A stretch of 52,101 nucleotides of DNA from an uncultured Bacilli bacterium (GTDB lineage Bacteria; Bacillota_I; Bacilli_A; RF39; UBA660), in NCBI GenBank assembly GCA_944332295.1, contig CALVJR010000007.1, forward strand, positions 1 through 52,101, given 5' to 3'. Position 1 is the first letter of the stretch; the number at the start of each line of letters is the position of its first letter. Both the position numbers and the translations under genes were made by a program. The notes beneath the pieces are model-generated. The model was not told the DNA's origin and made no database searches. It worked only from the letters and a program-made list of their open reading frames with translations. Of the stretch, positions 46,793 through 52,101 are shown one piece after another.

Positions 46793-49477
46793 ATGCAAAA
46801 AAAAGTAATAAAAAGGAAAAACTCTTCGAAAAAAAGCACCAATACTACAAGAGAATATAATATAAAGAAAAAGCCTCAACAGACAGCAAAAAAGAAAAAA
46901 GAAAATAGAAATATAGTCATTGCCTGTTGGATTGGATTTGTAGCATTACTATTACTTTGCTATTTAAAACTAGGATTAGCATTCACAATCGTTACGGCAA
47001 TTGGTATTGGTATTATAGTAGGTATTTCCCAATTATTAAGAAAAACTAAAAATGACAAGAAAAAAAGAAAAGTAATAAATATTATTTTAATAATTATTTT
47101 AGGACTAGGAATTCTTTGCTTAGCTCTATTTGCAGCATTTCTAGTATATATCACAGTAACAGCACCTGAATTTGATGCAGAAGACTTAGATAGTAAAGAA
47201 ATGACTGTATTATATGATAAAGATGGACAACCATTCTATGAAAAAGGAGACGAACGAAGAGAAAAAATAAGTTATGAAGACTTACCTCAAGTATTTATAG
47301 ATGCACTTGTCGCAACAGAAGACTCAAGATTCTTTGAACACAATGGTTTTGATGCACCAAGATTCCTAAAAGCAAGCATTGGTCAATTATTAGGAAACTC
47401 AGATGCCGGTGGAGCATCAACAATTTCGATGCAAGTAATTAAGAACAAAATTACTTCAACAGAAGATAGTGGAATTCCAGGAATTATTCGTAAGTTTACA
47501 GATATCTATTTAGCTGTATTCAAACTAGAAAAAAATTATACCAAAGAACAAATTATTGAATTCTATGTAAATAACCATGGATTAGGTGGTATGGTATATG
47601 GTGTAGAAGAAGCTGCACAAACATATTTTGGAAAAAGTGCAAGCGAACTAAACTTATCAGAAGCTGCAACAATCGCTGGAATGTTCCAAGCACCTACTTA
47701 TTACAAACCAGATACTAATCCAGAAAATGCAGAAAAAAGAAGAAAAACTGTTTTATACCTAATGGTAAGACATGGATATATTACACAGGAAGAAGCTGAT
47801 ATTGCCAACAGCATCCCTGTAGAAGATTTAGTAGTAAATCAATCTAGTTCTTCTGACCCTTATCAAGGATATGCAGATACAGTTATCGATGAACTAACAA
47901 GCGTTTATGGAATAGATGCCAATAAAACACCAGTAGAGGTATATACAAACTTAGATAGAACAAAACAAGATGCCGTAAACTCTGTTATGAACGGAGAAAC
48001 ATATACTTGGATAGATGATAAAGTACAAGCAGGTGTTACTGTACTAGATTCACAAACTGGAAAAATATTAGCCGTAGGCGCTGGTAGAAATAGACAACCA
48101 GCAGGATTAAACTTCGCAACAGGTATTAAACGTCAACCAGGATCAACTGCAAAACCATTATTTGATTATGGTCCAGGAATAGAATACAATAACTGGTCAA
48201 CATATACACTATTCGATGATTCACCTTATACATACACAGGTGGACGTCCAATTAAAAACTGGGATAATGGATACTTTGGAACAATTACTCTTAGAAGAGC
48301 ATTATCTACATCACGTAATATCCCAGCATTAAAAGCATTCCAACAAGTAGATAACAAAAAAATAATAGAATTTGTACAAAACTTAGGAATAGAACCAGAA
48401 ATTGAAAATGGAAAGATTCATGAAGCCCATTCTATTGGAGCATTTAGTCCTGGTGTTTCTACAAAAGATATGGCAGCTGCATATGCCGCATTCTCTAATG
48501 GTGGATACTATAATGAACCTCATACAATAGAAAAAATTGTTTATCGAGATACCGGAGAAGTAATCGAATTCGAAGGTGAAAAGAAAAAAGCAATGTCAGA
48601 TTCTACAGCATTTATGATTTCTGATGTATTACAAGATGTAGCTCTAACAGGTGGTACGCCAACAAATGTAGCTGCAAAAACAGGAACTACCAACTATGAT
48701 TCTGAATATATGGAAGAACATAATTTACCAGGAGATGCTATCAGAGATTCCTGGGTAGTAGGATATTCAACCAAAACAGTAATCGCATTATGGTATGGTT
48801 ATGAAAAGAACGATACAACAGGTCGATACGTATTGCACAATGTACCAGCAACTATCCAAAAAGACAGAATATTTAACGCTCTAGTAAGAGCAGGAGCAAT
48901 GGAATCAAATAGAGAAGCCTTTGTTGCACCATCTAGCGTTGTAAGATTAGGAATTGTATCAGGATCTAATCCTCCTGTAATAGCAGGAGCTGGATATACA
49001 GGAAACGTTGTTTACGAATACTTCAAAAAAGGTTATGAACCAGAAGAAACCGACATATCAAGTATCCAACTTGCAAAACCAGGAAACTTCAAAGTAACTT
49101 ATGATAAAAATACAAACCGTGTAACAATGTCTTGGTCAGCTGTTGATCCAGGAAACAATGAAGGATTAGGTACCTTCGGATATAACGTATATTTAGGATC
49201 AACATTAATTGGATTCACAGAAAACACAAGCTACACATACACATTAGGAAGTGCTTCTCCATATGGAACATATCGAGTAGTTGCAACCTATAAAGGATAC
49301 AGTGGATTACAAGGTTCCGCAGCAACATATACTTTAAAAGAACCTGAGGTAGAAGAACCTGAAGAACCAGAATCTCCTCCGGAAACACCTGAAGTACCAA
49401 CTGATGAACAATCATGTATAGCTGCAGGAGGATCTTGGGATCCTACAACAGGACAATGTAGTCTACCAACTCAATAA
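46793..49477 (+). CDS. ponA: Class A penicillin-binding protein 1A
   Basis: The 894-aa protein has a basic cytoplasmic tail, membrane helices (about 40-125) and a GT51 glycosyltransferase domain (VATEDSRFFEHNGFD, GGASTISMQVIKN, KLEKNYTKEQIIEFYVN). The transpeptidase domain has SxxK in PGSTAKPLF, SxN in LSTSRNIPAL and KTG in AAKTGTTNYDSEY. A fibronectin-III-like domain (about 760-850), a Pro/Glu linker and a short end SCIAAGGSWDPTTGQCS with two cysteines follow. It polymerises and crosslinks peptidoglycan. Two membrane segments precede the GT51 domain where one is usual. The start at 46793 follows GGAGGTATATAAA. Confidence 0.96.
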   Translation: MQKKVIKRKNSSKKSTNTTREYNIKKKPQQTAKKKKENRNIVIACWIGFVALLLLCYLKLGLAFTIVTAIGIGIIVGISQLLRKTKNDKKKRKVINIILIIILGLGILCLALFAAFLVYITVTAPEFDAEDLDSKEMTVLYDKDGQPFYEKGDERREKISYEDLPQVFIDALVATEDSRFFEHNGFDAPRFLKASIGQLLGNSDAGGASTISMQVIKNKITSTEDSGIPGIIRKFTDIYLAVFKLEKNYTKEQIIEFYVNNHGLGGMVYGVEEAAQTYFGKSASELNLSEAATIAGMFQAPTYYKPDTNPENAEKRRKTVLYLMVRHGYITQEEADIANSIPVEDLVVNQSSSSDPYQGYADTVIDELTSVYGIDANKTPVEVYTNLDRTKQDAVNSVMNGETYTWIDDKVQAGVTVLDSQTGKILAVGAGRNRQPAGLNFATGIKRQPGSTAKPLFDYGPGIEYNNWSTYTLFDDSPYTYTGGRPIKNWDNGYFGTITLRRALSTSRNIPALKAFQQVDNKKIIEFVQNLGIEPEIENGKIHEAHSIGAFSPGVSTKDMAAAYAAFSNGGYYNEPHTIEKIVYRDTGEVIEFEGEKKKAMSDSTAFMISDVLQDVALTGGTPTNVAAKTGTTNYDSEYMEEHNLPGDAIRDSWVVGYSTKTVIALWYGYEKNDTTGRYVLHNVPATIQKDRIFNALVRAGAMESNREAFVAPSSVVRLGIVSGSNPPVIAGAGYTGNVVYEYFKKGYEPEETDISSIQLAKPGNFKVTYDKNTNRVTMSWSAVDPGNNEGLGTFGYNVYLGSTLIGFTENTSYTYTLGSASPYGTYRVVATYKGYSGLQGSAATYTLKEPEVEEPEEPESPPETPEVPTDEQSCIAAGGSWDPTTGQCSLPTQ

Positions 49478-49481
49478 AGAA

Positions 49482-49514
49482 AAAGAAGAATCAATCAAGA
49501 TTCTTCTTTTTTTC
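49482..49514. terminator. Bidirectional terminator between ponA and nth
   Basis: AAAGAAGAATC-aatcaa-GATTCTTCTTT followed by TTTT; the first codons of the left-hand stem also form the end of nth. Confidence 0.85.
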
Positions 49515-50123
49515 ACGACAATATTCAATCAAAGGACAATTCTTACACAAAGGCTTTACCGCCTTACAGTAATATCTACCAAATAAAACCATTTGTAAAT
49601 GAAACTTTGCCCAACGGTCTCTTGGAACCTTTTTCATAAGTTTTCTTTCAACATCTAAAACAGAATCATTCTGATACGCTAGTTTTAACCTTTTAGAAAC
49701 ACGTTCTACATGAGTATCAACAGCAATAGCAGGATAATGATAAAACTCCGCTAAAAAGACATTAACAGTCTTTCTACCAACACCAGGAAAACTTTCTAAT
49801 ACTTCTCTATCAGTAGGAACTACTCCATCAAACTCAGATACTAACCGATTAGCAATACTCTTCAAAAAACTAGCTTTCTTACGAAAAGAACCAACAGGAC
49901 GAATAATATCTTCTAAATCCTCTAAAGAAGCAGCAGCAAGATCCTCTAACGTAGGATACTTAGAAAATATAATAGGCGTAACAGAATTAACTCTTTTATC
50001 AGTAGATTGAGCACTCAACACAACAGCCATCAATAATTGATAATCATTCTGATAAATAAGTTCACATTTAGGATTGGGAAAAAGATAATCTAAATATTCA
50101 AGCAACTTATTCTGAATCATCAT
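49491..50123 (-). CDS. nth: Endonuclease III
   Basis: The 210-aa DNA glycosylase/AP lyase shows the catalytic Lys in LSAQSTDKRVN, the helix-hairpin-helix LESFPGVGRKTVNVFLAEF, the catalytic Asp in IAVDTHVERVSKRL, and the C-terminal 4Fe-4S ligands C-x6-C-x2-C-x5-C (YYCKAVKPLCKNCPLIEYC). It removes oxidised pyrimidines. It overlaps the end of dnaD by 17 nt and has no clear ribosome binding site, so translation is probably coupled to dnaD. The exact start among adjacent TTG/ATG/ATG codons is uncertain. dnaD-nth next to ponA-recU is the Bacillus order. Confidence 0.96.
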   Translation of the reverse strand: MMIQNKLLEYLDYLFPNPKCELIYQNDYQLLMAVVLSAQSTDKRVNSVTPIIFSKYPTLEDLAAASLEDLEDIIRPVGSFRKKASFLKSIANRLVSEFDGVVPTDREVLESFPGVGRKTVNVFLAEFYHYPAIAVDTHVERVSKRLKLAYQNDSVLDVERKLMKKVPRDRWAKFHLQMVLFGRYYCKAVKPLCKNCPLIEYCREKKKNLD

Positions 50124-50784
50124 CAAACCAATCCCAATCTACAATATCTAAATCAATATTACTATCTGCTTCTTCTTCCCGTTTTTGAGCTCGACTCTTT
50201 CGATTATCATCAACATCTTTCACTGTTTTTATACCTAATTTACCCCATTCATAAAGGATTTTATCAATATATCTCAAATTAGAAACACCATTAAATGTCG
50301 CTTCTTTAATAGCCTCTTTAATCAACTCTTCACTCATATCATTATCAAGCCAAGCTTTAATAATTTCATATTCCATAGGACTCAATGTTCTACCAAATTC
50401 CTTCTCTACCACCTCAAAAATATTAGACTGACAATTACTCTTTTCATTACTCTCTTCTACCATAGTCAAAGATAACTTACGATAAAAGCCCTCAAGTAAT
50501 ATTACTTCTTCCATAAGTCCCTTCTCATTCTTAATAACTTCTACCTGTATTAATTTCTTGTCTGTCAAAGCAGCAATATATTCCATGATTTTAGGAAGAT
50601 CTAATTGAAGTTCTTCCTGATATTTAGAAGGATTAAATATACTCTTATCCCCTAACTGATATAAATACATCAAAAAAATAAACTCTTCCAAAGTCAGTTT
50701 TAACTTTTTATAATTCTTTAAAAAATAAAGAGGAATCACTAAATGGCCCTGTTTAATTATGTCTACAAACTGTTGATTCTTCAC
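50107..50784 (-). CDS. dnaD: DnaD-domain replication initiation protein
   Basis: The 225-aa protein has the DnaD N-terminal winged-helix part (LVIPLYFLKNYKKLKLTLEEFIFLMYLYQLGDKSIFNPSKYQEELQL). The C-terminal DnaB/DnaD domain has NIFEVVEKEFGRTLSPMEYEIIKAWLDNDMSEELIKEAIKEATFNGVSNLRYIDKILYEWGKLGIKTV; the YxxxIxxxW pattern is visible. It remodels DNA at oriC and helps load the helicase in Firmicutes. The tail is very acidic (DSNIDLDIVDWDWFDDDSE). GGTGAAG precedes the ATG. It is the first gene of the dnaD-nth unit. Confidence 0.95.
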   Translation of the reverse strand: MKNQQFVDIIKQGHLVIPLYFLKNYKKLKLTLEEFIFLMYLYQLGDKSIFNPSKYQEELQLDLPKIMEYIAALTDKKLIQVEVIKNEKGLMEEVILLEGFYRKLSLTMVEESNEKSNCQSNIFEVVEKEFGRTLSPMEYEIIKAWLDNDMSEELIKEAIKEATFNGVSNLRYIDKILYEWGKLGIKTVKDVDDNRKSRAQKREEEADSNIDLDIVDWDWFDDDSE

Positions 50785-50832
50785 CTAATCATCTCCCTAA
50801 ATAACCGTTTATATAATATCATAAAAGAAAGA

Positions 50833-50861
50833 AGAAAAAAAGCTTCTAACAAACAGAAGCA
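50833..50861 (-). terminator. Intrinsic terminator of cca
   Basis: Minus strand GCTTCT-gtttgtt-AGAAGC followed by TTTTTTT; the TAG stop of cca touches the 3' arm. Confidence 0.83.
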
Positions 50862-51946
50862 ATTTTTTCTTTAATATAAGTAAGTAATTCTTGTTTTTGA
50901 TTTGGTAATCTACGATATAAAACTTCTCGCTCTATATCTTCATAAATATCACTTAAATATTCTCCAGGTTTTCTGTTTAAACATTCCATAATTTCTTCAC
51001 TAGTAACATCTAAATCTCCTCTACTATGAATAATTAAAGAATTATATGATTCTGTAATTTGTTTTTTATCTAACCCTTTCATTTCACCTGCAACACTATT
51101 AACATAAAGTCCATATTCATATAACGCCATAGGGTCTAGATTATTTAATGACATCACCTTTCGAATATCTTTCATCATCTCCTTTTCATTATTAGAAAAA
51201 GGATAAATAGAATCAACATCTAAAATACTCCATATACCAATTAAACTATCTGTATTTTCTACTTGAGATAATTTTTCCAACTCTAAATCTTTATCCAAAT
51301 GATACTCAAGTAATAAATCAATTCCTTTATCTGCATGACCAGAAGCAAACATCTTATCTAACTCCTCTTTCTTTCTATGATAAGAAAGTTCGCTCAAGAG
51401 ATGACGATTCTCTCTAATCGCAGAAGAAACAGTAGCATCTAACTGAAAATCTAATACCGTTGCGAAACGTATAGCTCGAAGTATTCTTAATGCATCTTCT
51501 TGGAATTTATCAGTTGCATCACCAATCGTACGTATTAACTTACGATCCAAATCATCTCTACCACCTAAAAAATCAATAACCTCACCATTCTCATCAATAC
51601 AAATAGCATTAATTGTGAAATCCCTTCTTAGTAAATCCTGATATAAATCATCAATATACTCTATTTCTACTGGCTTGCGATGATCTTGGTAAGCAAATTC
51701 CTTACGAAAAGTCGTTATTTCAAAACGAATTCCATATTTATTGACAATAACAGACCCGTAATCCTCAGTAGGTAAAAAACCATCTTCAAATATTTCTTTA
51801 ATTTCTTTAGGAGTAGCATTAGTCGTAACATCAATATCTTGCGAATCCCTACCCAATAAATAATCTCGAACAAAGCCACCAACAATATAAGCTTTATAGT
51901 CATGAGAAGTAAGTTCCTTCAATAATTTTAAAGCATTTTCTAACAT
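50846..51946 (-). CDS. cca: CCA tRNA nucleotidyltransferase
   Basis: The 366-aa class II nucleotidyltransferase has the head motif YIVGGFVRDYLLGRDSQDIDVTTNATPKEI (GG-x-VRD and DxD metal ligands), the RRDFTINAICID motif B, DLDRKLIRTIGD, and FQEDALRILRAIRFA (nucleotide-selecting E/DxxR region). The helical C-terminal body follows. It adds or repairs the 3'-CCA of tRNAs without a template. At 366 residues it lacks the longer tail of some Bacillus enzymes. GGTGATAAC precedes the ATG. It lies directly downstream of an rRNA-type terminator. Confidence 0.94.
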   Translation of the reverse strand: MLENALKLLKELTSHDYKAYIVGGFVRDYLLGRDSQDIDVTTNATPKEIKEIFEDGFLPTEDYGSVIVNKYGIRFEITTFRKEFAYQDHRKPVEIEYIDDLYQDLLRRDFTINAICIDENGEVIDFLGGRDDLDRKLIRTIGDATDKFQEDALRILRAIRFATVLDFQLDATVSSAIRENRHLLSELSYHRKKEELDKMFASGHADKGIDLLLEYHLDKDLELEKLSQVENTDSLIGIWSILDVDSIYPFSNNEKEMMKDIRKVMSLNNLDPMALYEYGLYVNSVAGEMKGLDKKQITESYNSLIIHSRGDLDVTSEEIMECLNRKPGEYLSDIYEDIEREVLYRRLPNQKQELLTYIKEKIASVC

Positions 51947-52023
51947 GTTATCACCATAAACAGTATATCATAATTTAACTACTATGAAAATCGAAAAATA
52001 ATATGAACGTGTCAATAAAATTA

Positions 52024-52054
52024 AAAAGTAAAAATCCACCCTTAAAAAGGGTGG
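52024..52054 (-). terminator. Strong terminator of an rRNA operon
   Basis: Minus strand CCACCCTT-ttt-AAGGGTGG followed by ATTTTTACTTTTT. An upstream small hairpin AAGCC-ttata-GGCTT (52065-52079) separates it from the 5S-like end. Confidence 0.8.
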
Positions 52055-52079
52055 TTTTTCTCTGAAGCCTATAAGGCTT

Positions 52080-52101
52080 GACACTGGCAGCTACCATTTG
52101 G
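52080..52101 (-). rRNA. rrf: Probable 3' end of 5S rRNA (truncated by window edge)
   Basis: Only 22 nt are present. The minus strand reads GGTAGCTGCCAGTGTC at the end, matching the helix I 3' strand of Firmicute 5S rRNA (usually GTAGGxxGCTGCCAGGC). The strong terminator right after it supports the end of an rRNA operon. The body of the gene is outside the window, so the call is provisional. Confidence 0.5.

Noticed and set aside
1..52101. tRNA genes, prophage, insertion sequences, replication origin
   Set aside because: No tRNA cloverleaf, transposase, integrase, phage structural gene or DnaA-box cluster could be recognised by reading.

Overview
The window is AT-rich, tightly packed DNA, most likely from an uncultured spore-forming Firmicute of the class Bacilli (an Erysipelotrichales-like or neighbouring gut lineage; the exact taxon is inferred, not proven). 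The evidence is: low-GC codon use with the standard bacterial code; strong AGGAGG-type ribosome binding sites; Bacillus-type gene neighbourhoods (dnaD-nth next to recU-ponA, ylxM-ftsY, gpsB-rnpB); a spoVS gene, a CotD-like coat protein, two YjcZ-like mini-proteins and Spo0A boxes; and a DAP-type MurE. About four fifths of the genes lie on the minus strand. No prophage, transposon, CRISPR array or tRNA gene was found.

Left part (1-13 kb): the start of miaB (cut by the window edge); several unrecognised proteins, one ankyrin-like; a four-gene membrane and zinc-ribbon operon related to ydjG-ydjH-ydjI; a leucine-rich-repeat gene broken by a one-base frameshift, with a small partner gene; a T-box-controlled unit of an M19 dipeptidase and serS; a zinc-ribbon membrane protein; and spoVS.

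Middle part (13-30 kb) is dominated by the cell envelope: an SGNH hydrolase, a DacF-type carboxypeptidase, a VanY-type carboxypeptidase, a three-gene surface cassette (thioester adhesin with sorting signal, dedicated sortase, membrane protein), a PrsA foldase lipoprotein and a GT-C-like membrane protein. Between these lie pyrimidine-nucleoside phosphorylase, a GNAT acetyltransferase, a short SSB, SufS, a HIT protein, recX, rpoZ, and two tiny YjcZ-like genes behind a sigma-K-like promoter.

Right part (30-52 kb) is mostly housekeeping: cotD, ffh, a HerA-like ATPase, ylxM-ftsY, rnjA (RNase J), rny (RNase Y), a gene behind three phased Spo0A boxes, murE, recA, pgsA, a RodZ-like gene, RNase P RNA, gpsB, recU-ponA, dnaD-nth, cca, and finally an rRNA-type terminator with what looks like the 3' end of a 5S rRNA at the right edge. 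Three RNA-processing components (RNase J, RNase Y, RNase P) and both SRP GTPases (Ffh, FtsY) lie within about 15 kb.

Genome-wide style: a large share of the genes end with the stop codon inside or touching the stem of their own intrinsic terminator, and many promoters are clean sigma-A hexamers with 17-bp spacers. The points most worth following up are the phased Spo0A boxes in front of an unknown gene, the T-box that puts a dipeptidase under the same control as serS, the sigma-K-like mini-protein operon, the ydjGHI-like operon with a Tim44-like first gene, and the terminator/stop-codon overlap pattern.
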